Shown here piece after piece: positions 20,258 to 30,429 of a stretch of DNA of 64,000 nucleotides (its first letter is position 1; the number at the start of each line of letters is the position of its first letter). The stretch is from assembly GCA_963575745.1 (NCBI GenBank), contig CAUYUJ010009846.1, positions 186,001-250,000 on the forward strand, given 5' to 3'. The position numbers were made by a program, and so were the translations under genes. The notes under the pieces were generated by a model. The model was given only the letters and a program-made list of their open reading frames with translations. It had not been told where the DNA came from and did not search any database. The stretch is from Prorocentrum cordatum (taxonomy: Eukaryota > Sar > Dinophyceae > Prorocentrales > Prorocentraceae).

Positions 20258-20403
20258 CCAAAGCTCGACACAAAGCTCCCCCCGCAGGAGATGACGCTCG
20301 CGACGCAGCGGCACGCGGCCGAGGAGGCTCGCTCCGCGGCGCGCCACCTGCAGGAGAGCCCTGCCACACCCTCCTCGTCGCCGACTTTCGGGACTCGAGA
20401 GTA
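20258..20403 (+). CDS. Candidate exon, helical Ala/Glu/Arg-rich peptide
   Basis: A pyrimidine-rich run ending in TTCCTTCAG (to ~20257) resembles a 3' splice site. The frame after it reads PKLDTKLPPQEM, then TLATQRHAAEEARSAARHLQ, then a serine/proline-rich end and a TAG at 20401-20403. Heptad-like spacing of Leu and Ala suggests a helix. Codons favour G or C in the third position. There is no recognised domain and no paired donor site, and the next 60 bases are a GGA tract. It could be chance. Confidence 0.25.
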
Positions 20404-20460
20404 GGAGGGGGAGGAGTAGGAGGAGGAGGAGGAGGAGGAGGAGGAGGAGGAGAAGGAGTC
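20404..20460 (+). repeat. (GGA)n tract
   Basis: About 19 AGG/GGA triplets. Confidence 0.85.
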
Positions 20461-20495
20461 CCTGATATTCGACGAAGAAAACACGCCATAGACAT

Positions 20496-20607
20496 AAGCT
20501 TGTTGCGCTCCGCGCGGATTTCTTGGATCTGCGCTGGCGCCCCGGCGGCGTCTCCGGCGCCGCCCCTGGCGCAGATCCAACAAGTTCGCGCGGAGCGCCA
20601 CAAGCTC
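20496..20607. repeat. Inverted repeat, 39-bp arms
   Basis: Arms 20496-20534 and 20569-20607 pair with five mismatches around a 34-base GC-rich loop. Read outward, both arms encode a QIQ-x-x-RAER-x-KL peptide, on opposite strands. This could be a coding segment duplicated in inverted orientation or a foldback element. Confidence 0.7.
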
Positions 20608-20639
20608 ATTCCCGGACAGCTCGCGGAGAGCTAAGAGGG

Positions 20640-21150
20640 TTTCAGATTAAGAGGCCGGAGCCGCAGGGTAGCCCTGGAGGTCGTTCCGGCGTCGGCCCAG
20701 GTTCCCCGCAGCGCCCGTGTTTGAGCCGGAGACGGGTCCCGAAAGGCCTTTTCCAAGCGTTTCCCAGTACGCGTGCCTGGAAGCTCTCCAGAAGGTCCTC
20801 CGGAAGCACTCTCCATGTCCTTCCAGAGCTCTTAGCCAGTCCTTTCCACGTCTCCGGGCGCCTTGCTACCCGGGTTTTTGGACCCCACAAGTGTGTATGC
20901 CGTTTCTTCTTCTTCTTCTTCTAGATCTCTTGGCGTGCCATTTTTTTCACGACGGGCGTTCTCGCGAATTCTCGGGCTTGAAAAATGACTCGGGGAGCTA
21001 GGATCCATGGTTCCAGGCGTGATTGTTGACTAAGTTGATTTTTTTCGCAACGTCGGATCTCAGGGGACGGGAGTCAATGCAAACGGGGTCAGGAAGAGCG
21101 CCGACTCTTGCAGGATCCCACAGAACCAGGGCTGCACTGACCCAGGCTTG
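20640..21150. other. No supported feature
   Basis: Apparently unique sequence with a short (TTC)n run at 20905-20922. No coding or RNA signal was recognised. Confidence 0.4.
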
Positions 21151-21152
21151 CG

Positions 21153-21193
21153 CGCAGGATCCTGCAGGATCCTGCAGGATCTAGGATCCTGCG
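21153..21193. repeat. GCAGGATCCT palindromic repeat
   Basis: Three or four tandem 10-base units that read almost the same on both strands, with an outlying degenerate copy near 21110. Confidence 0.75.
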
Positions 21194-21609
21194 CCTGACT
21201 GTCCCTGGTTTGCCTGGACACGGATCAGCAAATCCCCGAGCCGTCGTCGTCGGCGCCGCACCCGCCTACCGAGCGCCTTTCGCTGCTCGCAGAGTGCCCA
21301 CTCGCAGGCGTCCGAGAGAAGCACATGATTGCCTCGGTGTAATGGATCGTGAGTCTCCCGCGGCGGGTCCCGGCCGTTCGCGAGCTGTTACTTTGCGAGT
21401 AGCCGAACGCGCCTGACCTTTCCCAGACCCCAGACGTATTGAGAGATTGAATGCGGAGGTTGTTCGTCGTGTTCGGCCTCTTCGGGCCCCCGCCTGGCCC
21501 CAGGACCGCCAACAAAAAGCGACTCGGGACACAGCGCTGGCCCTGGCGAAAGGTTCGGCACTTCCACGGCTCAGTATAAAAAAGCAACTGTACAATCCAC
21601 CTGCATAGT
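21194..21609. other. No supported gene
   Basis: Balanced composition. A minus frame (21225-22073) crosses it but also runs through the minisatellite at 21770-22020, and no domain was recognised. Confidence 0.35.
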
Positions 21610-21755
21610 ACAATTCTCCCCAGGGTACTCTTGCATCCTCGCCTCCTCGCTCCATCCTCGCCGCTGTCGTTGGCCGCGCCCCGCTCGAAAAGCCTCGAGA
21701 CGGCCTTCCAAGGCCCTTGCACCCTTATCGCGCATCCTTCTGACACGGGCCGACT
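21610..21755 (+). repeat. ~140-bp dispersed repeat, copy 1
   Basis: TCTTGCATCC, CCGCTGTCGTTGGCCGCGCC, CTTCCAAGGCCC and TTGCACCCTTATCGCGC. Matches 38590-38720. Confidence 0.65.
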
Positions 21756-21769
21756 GTACGTCGGATCTC

Positions 21770-22020
21770 TGGGCTCTCCCTCCTCCTCCGATCGAGCCTC
21801 GACGATCGAGGCCTCACGGATCGAGTCTAGCGGGTCGGAGTTCCAGGGCCCGAGTCTCGAAGACCCGGGTGCCAGGGATCGAGCCTCGAGGACGGAGATT
21901 CCAAAGACGACGGTGCGAGGATCGGGGCTCCAGGGCATCGGGGTCCCGAGGATCCGGGCTCCAGGGGTCGAGGTGGGAGGACCGGGGCTCCAGGCCCAGA
22001 GATCCAATGTCGAGATTTTT
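21770..22020 (+). repeat. GATCGAGG-type minisatellite
   Basis: Irregular 20-27-base units containing GGATCGAGCC, CGAGGATCGGGG and CTCCAGGG. Confidence 0.65.
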
Positions 22021-22249
22021 TCCATACGGGGTCCCTGAGAGTCTCGACCCCTTCCCCAGGACCAGCTTTTCATCCTGAGTCGTTGTTTGACGGTCCCGAG
22101 ACCCAGTAAAGGCCACCCGAGGACGAAAATTGCGAACGACTTCCGTCATGCTTTTTTCGATACGTTGGATCTCTGGGTCGCTCCCTTTGGCCTTGAGGGG
22201 CAGCAGCCTTCTGCCCTGTACCTCCGCCTCCGCCTCCTCCGCCTCCTCC

Positions 22250-22640
22250 TTCCCCTGTTTCTTCCTCCCCCCCCCTCCCCCTCCTCCCTCCTCCTCCTCC
22301 TCCTCCTCCTCCTCCTCCTCCTCCTCCTCCTCCTCCTCCTCCTCCTCCTCCTCCTCCTCCTCCCCCTCATCCTCCTCATACGTTGGATTTCCGGGGGGGC
22401 TCCAGGAATTGAGGTGCCGGGGGACCACGGCTTCGCGAGGCCCCCCCACTGGGCCTGCGGAGGCCTTTGGAGAGGCGCCCTGTGGACCTCCTCGGGCGGG
22501 CCAGGGATCGTCCCAGCGCGCTCCAGAACGCCCTCAGCTGAGACCCCCCTCCTCCTCCTCCCTCCCTCCTCCTCCTCCTTCCTCCTCCTCCTCCTCCTCA
22601 CCTCCTCCTCCTCCTCCTCCTCCTCCTCCTCCTCACGCAC
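22250..22640 (+). repeat. Two (TCC)n tracts
   Basis: (TCC)n at 22255-22372 and 22545-22635 flank about 170 bases containing GGGGGGCTCCAGG. Nothing gene-like was seen between them. Confidence 0.9.
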
Positions 22641-22654
22641 GCCCGCCCGCCCGC

Positions 22655-22715
22655 CCGCCCGCCGGCCCGCCCGCCGCGCGCGCGCACACACACAAACACA
22701 CACACACACACACAC

Positions 22716-22796
<81 letters not shown>

Positions 22797-23316
22797 CACA
22801 CCACACACACCCACACCCACACCCACACCCACACCCACACCCACACCCACACCCACACCCACACCCACACCCACACCCACACCCACACCCACACCCACAC
22901 CCACACCCACACCCACACCACACCCACACCCACACCCACACCCACACCCACACCCACACCCACACCCACACCCACACCCACACCCACACCCACACCCACA
23001 CCCGCACCCACACCCACACGCACACCCACACCCACACCCACACCCACACCCACACCCACACCCACACCCACACCCGCACCCACACCCGCACCCGCACACG
23101 CACACGCACACGCACACGCGCACGCACACGCACACGCACACGCACACGCACACGCACACGCACACGCACACGCACACGCACACGCACCGCACGCACCGCA
23201 CGCACGCACGCGCGCACGCACGCACGCACGCGCACGCACGCGCACGCACACGCACGCGCACGCGCACGCGCACGCGCACGCGCACGCGCACGCGCACGCG
23301 CACGCGCACGCGCAAC

Positions 23317-23395
<79 letters not shown>

Positions 23396-23437
23396 TTCAG
23401 GCGCAGGCACAGGCACACACACACACCCACACACACA

Positions 23438-23468
<31 letters not shown>

Positions 23469-23540
23469 GCACACACACACACACACACATACACACATAC
23501 ACACACATACACACATACACACACACTCACACACACACAC
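22655..23540 (+). repeat. Graded CA-type microsatellite
   Basis: The repeat changes stepwise: (CA)n to ~22800, (CCCACA)n to ~23090, (CGCACA)n to ~23190, CGCACG-rich units to ~23310, (CAGGCA)n to ~23415, (CGCA)n to ~23465, then CACACATA to 23540. Frames of 498 and 603 residues on plus and 389 on minus are pure repeat translations. Confidence 0.95.
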
Positions 23541-23914
23541 CAGTTGCCTTCGCCACTGGGGGGCGGCGGACCAGACCCGGTAGCTGCGACATCGGGAGGG
23601 AGGCGTACAGCGAAGGAAGACAGACCCTCCGGGTGGAGGGGATGGTGGGTCCCCCAGCGACCCCTGGAGGGGGGCGGGAGAGCGACGAAACGGCGACGAC
23701 AGAAAGCGTTGGCCCGCGGCTTCCGAAGCTCACAGGAAACGAAGAGGAGGAGCGGAGGAGGAAGGCGGCAGCTGCGGCGGCGGGCTGCGGGTGCCAGGGT
23801 GGCGTGTGGCTCGAAGGTGGAGAGGGAACAGGAGGAGGAGGAGGAGGAGGAGGAGGAGGAGGAGGAGGAGGAGGAGGGAGGGAGGAGGAGGCGGAGGAGG
23901 AGGAGGAAGACGAC
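23541..23914. other. GC-rich spacer ending in a (GGA)n tract
   Basis: 23541-23820 is open in two frames without a recognisable domain. 23828-23912 is (GGA)n and leads directly into the composite element. Confidence 0.5.
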
Positions 23915-24800
23915 CAGTGCAAACTCAAGAGTCACCAATGATGTTGGAATAAACCCTCCCCCAAGCATCCTCTTCATAGACCCCTACAGCAGTTCATTTC
24001 CACAGAGGGGCCTGCCTCGTTGGAAGACAGCCATTTGAAGACCCCGAAACATGCCACAACATTATTCTCGGTATTCCAACGCCACGGATGAACCTTGCTA
24101 TTGCGTCTTGACGATCCAGAATCGTGCCAGAACTCCATTCCCTGGACCTCAACTCCGCGAATCATCGTAACTGTTGCGCCTCAAAATCGTAATTCCTTCC
24201 GGCGCACCATTTCTGGTACGCCGAGCATGGAAAGATGTCAAATTCATTGCGATGGTTTAATAAGATTTCGCGCGGCGCTCAGGCGAGGGCAACATTTTGG
24301 AAAGGAGCCGCCCTCAACCCCTGAAGCTCTTGCAATTTTGTTTAACGAATGCGCGCGGTGCCTCGGCGAGAACCACATTTTGAAAAGGAGCCGCCCTCAT
24401 CTTGTGAAGTTCTTGCAAATTTTATAACGAACGTGCGCGGCTTTCAGGCGAGGGCCACATGTTGAAAACGACCCGCATTGAATCCGTGAAACGTTTTGCA
24501 AATTTTGAAAATGAATGTGCGCGGCGCTAAGGCGAGAACCACATTTTGAAAACCACCCGCCCTCAATCCGCGAAACTCGCGCAAGTTTAAAAAACGAATG
24601 TGCGCGGCGCTAGGGCGAGAGCCACATTTTGAAAACCGCCCACCTTCAATCCGTGAAACGCGTGCAGTGTTTGAAAAAGAATGCGCGCGGCGCTAACGAC
24701 CCGCCCTCCCTCTGTGAAATTGCTGCCAATGTTTAAGCTTCAGGATCATAAATGGTGAAGAAGTCTCAGGCGAAACGCCCGGCCCGCCCTACCAACTCGC
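23915..24800 (+). repeat. Composite dispersed repeat, copy A
   Basis: A (GGA)n tract leads into GACCAGTGCAAAC, CAATGATGTTGGAAT and CTCGTTGGAAGACA. Six 82-85-base units follow (starts near 24270, 24352, 24434, 24519, 24602, 24684), each with GCGCGGCGCTAAGGCGAG, CCACATTTTGAAAA and CCGTGAA. It closes with GAAGTCTCAGGC. Copy B (58547-59450) has the same order, and copy C (44880-45520) is inverted. Confidence 0.9.
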
Positions 24801-24839
24801 CTCGGGATGCGACAGAGAGAATTTTCTTAATAAGGGGAA

Positions 24840-25190
24840 GAAAGGGAGGAGGAGGAGGAGGAGGAGGAGGAGGAAAAGGAAGAGGAAGAGGAGGAGGAGA
24901 AGGAGGACGGGAAGGAGGAGGACGGGGAGGAGGAGGAGGAGGAGGAGGAGGAGGAGGAGGCGGACGACGACGACGACGAGAAACATTGTGGCGGGTGAAA
25001 AAAAAAAAAACGGTGGCGGTTGAGGTGCGGGCAGGCGGCGGCTGTAGGCGGCCGAGAGTGTTCCCCCCTCCCTGCCCTCCTATCCTCCTCCCTCCTCGTG
25101 CTGTTCCTCCTTCTCCTCTGGCGCCTCCTCCTCCTCCTCCTCCTCCTCCTCCTCCACCCCCTCCTTCTCCGCCTTCTCCCCCTCCTCCTT
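24840..25190. repeat. GGA tract, A-run and TCC tract
   Basis: (GGA)n at 24845-24965, a 12-A run near 25000 and (TCC)n at 25110-25185 on the same strand. The opposing purine and pyrimidine tracts about 130 bases apart could pair as a long imperfect hairpin. Confidence 0.85.
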
Positions 25191-25870
25191 GTTTTGATCG
25201 CCCATTGTTTTGAGACCTCCCATCCCCCTGGGTCAAGTTGTCAGGGAACTGAAGGAGCAGCCAGAGCCAAGCGACCTCACTTGAATGTACAGCCGTGCTG
25301 GCCTGTGGTATGGCAGCGCCTGCGCCGTGCTGCAGGTGGGGCCCGAACCGCCCCCCCACAAACTTTTCAGTCAGAGCGCTGGTCCATCCACAAGGGCTGA
25401 GGAAATAAAGGGGGGTGGGGCGGGAGGTGAGATTAAGCTGGGCGAGCGGACGCGGTTTGCCGCTGCGAAGGAATCGTAGTGCCACCCACCCATGCCAGTA
25501 GGAAAGTAGACCTCCCAAGCCGAGCACCGAGGTGAAACGATTATGCTGGATTGAGGTTATCGATTGCTATCCCATTGCCGTTCGCGTCGAAATGCCTGCG
25601 GTCTCTGCACCCATGGTCCACCCCACCCGCCCATGCTGGAAATGCGTCGGAGAAACTGCCGGTGGCCTTGGCCGGCTGGTAGTAGCTCTGTAGAGCAGGC
25701 TTGGGAAGGTGACGCACGTGTGCGGATCTGTTCGCCAGACAGCGTCCGTACTTGGGTTCGGGAGGCGGTGCGTTCGCCTCGCTGCCGTTGGAGATGCGGG
25801 GCGGAGTAGTGAATGCGGTGGCGCCGCGACAAGCTGGCCCGTGCCACGGGCCTCCCGCGCTGCACAGGTG
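25191..25870. other. No supported gene
   Basis: Apparently unique sequence. A minus frame (25541-25903) carries a calcium-loop-like FDANGNGIAID but lacks the Glu expected at the twelfth loop position. I do not call it. Confidence 0.35.
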
Positions 25871-25872
25871 AG

Positions 25873-26030
25873 GTTCAGGAGGGAAAACAACACACAGACA
25901 CAATTAATCGTCGATTCCCCAGATCATATGGGAATATATGGGAAGTGGGGGGACGACAAAAACCAGAAAATATAGAAAAATATGGGGAATATTTTTATTT
26001 GTGTGTATTTGATTGTGTGTCCCGCCGCCG
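25873..26030 (+). repeat. AT-rich ~155-bp dispersed repeat, copy 2
   Basis: ACAGACACAATTAATCGTCG, CATATGGGAATATATGGG and TTTATTTGTGTGTATTTG. Matches 13467-13625. Confidence 0.8.
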
Positions 26031-26833
26031 GGACTTCGCCCCCCGCTCCTGTCCATGGCGTACCTTGTCCTGTGCAAGATCTTCGGCACCGCCTGTACTC
26101 TGCACCCTCCGGCCGCCTGAGGCCCCGCCCGCCCGCGCCCCGTCTCCCCAATTAGGGCTTCGCGCGCCCCGCCTAGCTCTTTACCGGAAGGGGCCCGCTC
26201 CCGACCAAAAAAAGTTTGTGTGTCCCAGGGCTCCTCCAGAGGTGGAGTCGCAGGAGGCCGACGCCACCTATGGTGGTGGGGAGAGGCGGGATGCTCTCCC
26301 AAAGCATGTGCAGCTTCCCTCCTCCGCACCCTCGACCCTCAGCCATGTATCCTCCTTGGGTCCCCTTCTCGCTCGCCTCCTCGCTCCTCCTCCTCCTCGC
26401 TCCTCCTCCTCCTCCTCCTCCTCCTCCTCCTCCTCCTCCTCCTCGCTCCTCCTCCTCCTCCTCCTCCTCCACCGCCTTCTCCTCCTCGTCCTTGTGGGCG
26501 CTCGGCCAGGGCAACCGCGCTCGGCCAGGGGAACCGCAGAGCTGCTTCAGAGTCCGAGGGACACTTGAGCTCAGGAGAGACTTGTTGGGTAGACGTTCGA
26601 CCTCCTCCTCCTGGTCCTTCTCTGGGGCTCCAGGGGGATGGACGTGCGTGGCCCTTCTAGGACCTCCGGGTGGCCACCGAAGGCCCAGGAGATGAGGCCC
26701 TCGCTTTTCTTCGTTGCCGTCTCGTCCCACGGCTACGACCCCCCCTGAGAGGTTGTCTTGGGACATGTTTTCGTTGGGGTTTCAAGGCAGACCCAGTCGA
26801 TGCCAAGAGAAAGCGGCGCCCCAGAATGCCAAC

Positions 26834-26834
<1 letters not shown>
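26031..26834. other. (TCC)n tract in otherwise unassigned sequence
   Basis: (TCC)n with GCTCC islands at 26385-26480. The flanks have duplicated CTCGGCCAGGG (26500, 26520) but no gene or structured element that I recognise. Confidence 0.5.
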
Positions 26835-26866
<32 letters not shown>

Positions 26867-27760
26867 CTGTTGATGATGGTTATGATGATGCTGCGGATGA
26901 TGATGGTGATGGTGGTGGTGGTGAGGTGATGATCGAGGTGATGGTGATGGTGATGATGCTGCTGATGATGATGATGGTTTTGATGCTTTTGATGATGATA
27001 ATGATGCTGCTGCTGATGATGATATTGTTGCTGCTGCTGATGGCGATGATGACGATACTGATGCTGATGCTGATGATGAGGAGGAGGAGGATAATGGGGG
27101 AGGAGTGCGAATAAGTCCAACATTTTCATCTTGGTCGTCCTTCTTCACCTCGTCCGTCTCCGCTCCACCCTTCCGCGGCATGAAGGAGCCCACGACACCG
27201 CATTTGATGCTCAATTCCTTCGGCGTCTTCTGCGCAGGGTGAATTTGCGAGGGGCCTGGAGGCCCAACCAAGGCGCCCGACTTGTTTCCAGGCGTCCTCG
27301 TCGGCGTTTCGTTGAACCGTCGCCTCGTCCGTCTGCTCCAGCCCCCCCGCCGCCTCAGGAGCTCCAGCAGGCGCTGCAGTACAGCCAGGACCTTGGCTTG
27401 GCGTTTCTTTACTGCGCGCGCCCTTGGGTTCGCCCCTCCCCCCCCGACCCCCCAGAGAGAGAGGATGAGATATGGGAGGAGGAGCTTGAGGTTTCCGATC
27501 TGTGTTCGGAGAAAGAGGTCAAGGTGGCGGAGGAATACGAAGGAGGAGGAGGAAAAAGAGGAGGACGAGGAGGTCCTCCTCCGCCTCCTCCCCCTGCTCC
27601 TCATCATCCTCCCCTTCTCCTTCTCCTCACTCCCCCTTCGGAAGCATCGACCGCAGCCACCAACTCGACGGGAGGTGATCCTCGGATGCCCACGCCGCGC
27701 GAGATCCCGCACAGCGAGGCGACAGGGCAGAAGGCAATCGAGTGCGCATGGAACTCGCAA
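26657..27760 (-). CDS. Candidate protein-coding region, unknown function
   Basis: A 367-residue minus frame. About residues 100-220 (~27430-27100) are not explained by simple repeats and use mostly G/C-ending codons: KKRQAKVLAVLQRLLELL could be an amphipathic helix, followed by TPKELSIKCGVV and GGAETDEVKKDDQDENVGL. The flanks are low complexity: a serine/arginine patch (~residues 60-75) and a downstream Ser-rich then His-rich stretch (GAT microsatellite at 26835-27090). The opposite strand is also open over much of the region. No family is recognised. It could be one exon of a gene or a lucky frame. Confidence 0.25.
26835..27090 (+). repeat. (GAT)n imperfect microsatellite
   Basis: GATGAT with GCTGCT, GTGGTG and TTTTGATGC interruptions. 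Confidence 0.9.
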
Positions 27761-27939
27761 ACATGGGGCTCCAGCTCGTGTCGAGCCAGAGACGTGGCGT
27801 CGGCGGCTGATTCATTAGCACGGACATGCAATAACACTCGCACACGCGTCCCCTGGTGCGCATTCAGCTGCGCGCTCACTCGACACCGGCAGCCCACGAC
27901 CGGTGCCGATCTTTCTGAATCATGCGCTCGTGCGCACTC

Positions 27940-28270
27940 CAGACAAACACCATGACATCGCAATCGCCACCGCGTGGGTTTTGCTATCCAAGTTTGGGGT
28001 AAACGGGTGGAATGATTGCACGAGCACGGGAAGTGGTCACGCGCGGTGCAAGGTTGTCAATTGGTTCGCATAGGTTCTCGTAAAAAAATAGGTTCTACCA
28101 GCCTCCCCCCGGACTTACCGACTCACCGGGGACCCTTGCAAAACACATATGATTCCGACCCAATGTCCATCCTACTTGTGATTCATACTATCCCAGCCAG
28201 GCCGGTATCACCCCCCCCCCGTCGGTTCCCTTGCAAAACTTACAATGCGCGCGCACTCGTTCATCAGAAA
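27940..28270 (+). repeat. Fragment of the composite satellite
   Basis: It spans a unit junction: CATCGCAATCGCC, GTTTTGC, CAAGTTTGGGGTAAACGGG and GATTGCACGAGCA. Then come AAAATAGGTTCTACC, CATATGATTCCGACCC, ATACTATCCCAGCC and GCGCGCGCACTCGTTCATC. The nearest relatives are at 35580-35850. Confidence 0.75.
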
Positions 28271-28274
28271 TTAG

Positions 28275-29563
28275 ACCGGACCCGCGTCACGAACTGGGAG
28301 TCTATGGCCTTTTCACAAGCCCCCACCCTTGACGGACTTTCTGCCCGCGCGTCTGACGAAGGACTTTGTCGCCAGGGCAGAGTTCGAGAGCAAATCAGAC
28401 GCCGCGTCTGCCAGACTGCTCGAGCGGAGAGGCACTTATCCTGAAGCGCTGCTGGCTGAGCACGAGCAGCACTTACGGACCACCACGCTCGCAAAGGAAG
28501 GGCGCAAACCTAATGGCGCTGAGCTGGCAGATCTGCGGGCGATGCTGTCCGCGGTTGGCGCGGCGCCTATCGGCGCCAGCGTCTCCCAGTACTGCTAGGA
28601 GCAATCGGGCCGCAAAGCCACCGGCCAGTGGAGCCTCGTGGCCTCGTTCCGCGCACAGAAACCGAAGAAGAGTAACCCGGGCCAGGCTTGGCCAGCCCGC
28701 GGGAAAAGCGGCTCCGGCGGCAAGGCGTCGTCGACGCAGACGGGTACTCCGGGGCCCGCGGCTTCGGAGGCGGAGGCCGCGGCTGAGGCCTCTGCGGCGG
28801 CGACCATGATGGACGTGGGCTTCAACGAGGCTTACATCGCCCATGCGTTGGAGCAGACGTCGTTCCAGTTCTGGCAAGCGTTGGTGCTCCTGCTGAACGG
28901 CCCGGACGCACTCGATAGGTTCTGCCGCCATTTTGCCGAGACGGTCCGGAGTCTGGACTGCGAAGTGTTGGGGGGGTGGCGAAGTCCTGACCCAGTATTC
29001 GCAGCGCGCGCAATGAGTCGCAATTCGACGCGCAGGTCTGGGACCTGGGGCAATATGGGGGCCGAACCACGGGCGCGTGCTTCTGGCTATGCCCCGCAGC
29101 AGGCCTGGCCGATCGCGGGCTGGATGTTTTGGCCCGGGCCGTGCCAGGCAACGCTCCAGCCCATCGAGCGGCAGGCCAACTGACAGCGCAGGGCGCGCGG
29201 CGGTGCGTCGATGCTGGCGCGCGTCACTCGCCTTTGGGCGCGGTGGCGGAAGCTCTCCGGGCCCGATTCTGCGGCGGCGAAGCTGCCGTGCTGCTCAGAG
29301 CCGACATGAAGAACATAATCTACCTGTCCTTTGCTGGCCTGGATGTCTGGGGCCCCGTGCGCACCGAGGCGCCGTGCATTCGCTGGGTACAGAAGCTGGC
29401 AAGTAGAGAGTACGCGGGCGACTTGGTCGCGATGTCGGCCGCCCTGGAGTTCGGCATCCGCATCGCCGTCGCCCCTTTTCATTCTTCCGACGGCACTGGC
29501 GCAGTGGGCGGCCTCGTCTTATGGGCCAGAAAAAGGCCACCGTCGTTGTTCCCTACCTAGGCT
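28275..29563 (+). pseudogene. Broken gene with UBA-like and OTU-like domains
   Basis: OTU proteins are cysteine proteases that remove ubiquitin; UBA domains bind ubiquitin. The first frame runs from 28275 without an ATG, is helical (LAEHEQHLRTTTLAKEG) and meets a TAG at 28596-28598. The same frame reopens and carries MMDVGFNEAYIAHALEQ with a following ALVLLLNG (28806-28901), which fits a ~40-residue UBA fold with its GF loop. Near a seven-G run (28970-28976) the sense shifts frame. A second shift near 29010 enters a frame with DLGQYGGRTTGACFWL (candidate nucleophile Cys codon 29078-29080). It ends YAGDLVAMSAALEFGIRIAV (to ~29475) and a stop at 29561-29563. The last two blocks match the Cys loop and the C-terminal helix-strand of OTU folds. 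The Asp usual before the Cys loop is Thr here, and no convincing catalytic His was found. One stop and at least two frame changes mean this copy is dead. Domain calls are by pattern only. Confidence 0.55.
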
Positions 29564-29664
29564 GTGCCTGGAAGGGTTCTTACTCTCTATCTCAAAGGGG
29601 CCGGGCAGCGGGGCCCGCCCCGGGCGGTTCCCCCAGCATCCGCCCCGTGGTTCCCCCAGTTACG

Positions 29665-30425
29665 CCCCCTTAGTTTAGCGATGCTTATCTCATCTTAGCT
29701 TAGCTTATTTCATATTAGCTTAGCTTAGTTTAGCTTCATCTTAACCCAGGTTTATCTTAGCTTAGCCTACCTTCATCTTAGCGTCGCTGAGCTTTAGCAC
29801 AGCAGAGCACAGCATAGCATAGCATAGCGTAGCATATCATAGCGCAGCACCGCATATCATAGCATAGCCCATCATAACATAGCATAGCGCAGCATAGCGT
29901 AGCACAGCATATCCTAGCGCAGCACATCACAGCACAGCATAGCACAGCGCAGCATAGCATATCATAGCATAACAGAGCATAACATAGCATAACATATCAT
30001 AGCAGCAAAGCAAAGGCAAAGCAACAGCAGCGACAGCAAAGCAAAGCATGAGCATGGGTGTAATTCCCTACCTAGGTTCTGCCTAGAGGTTAGCTTAGCT
30101 TAGCTTAGCAAAGCGCAGCGCTGCAGTAGCATTTCATAGCAAGCATTACATAGCCAAGCATATCACAGTATAGCATAGCATAACGAAGCATAGCATGGCA
30201 TTTAGCATAACACAGCATAGCATAGCCTATCGTAGCATAGCGCAGCGAAGCATAGCATAGCATAGCATAGCGCAGCATAGCACAGCGCATCATTACATAA
30301 TACAGATTAGCATAGCATAGCATTGCTTAACATATCATATCATATCATAGCGCAGCATAGCATTTCATATCATAGCATAGCGCAGCACAGCATGGCATAG
30401 CATAGCATCGCAACGCATAGCACAG
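29665..30425. repeat. AGCAT/TTAGC pentanucleotide array
   Basis: Degenerate five-base units: CTTAG/TTAGC at the left edge, then AGCAT with AGCGC and ATCAT variants. A short module TTCCCTACCTAGG lies at the left border (29549) and inside the array (30064). A near inverted copy, CTAGGCAGGGTCGC, follows the array at 30460. Confidence 0.9.
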
Positions 30426-30429
30426 CAAG

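Noticed and set aside
22800-23090. (CCCACA)n as a telomeric repeat
   Set aside because: It is not the plant/alga-type CCCTAAA repeat and is embedded in a graded CA microsatellite.
22087-23941. Frames of 498 and 603 residues (plus) and 389-459 residues (minus)
   Set aside because: Pure translations of TCC and CA-type microsatellites, open in several phases at once.
25541-25903. EF-hand-like FDANGNGIAID
   Set aside because: No Glu at loop position 12, no flanking helices of the right kind and no second hand.
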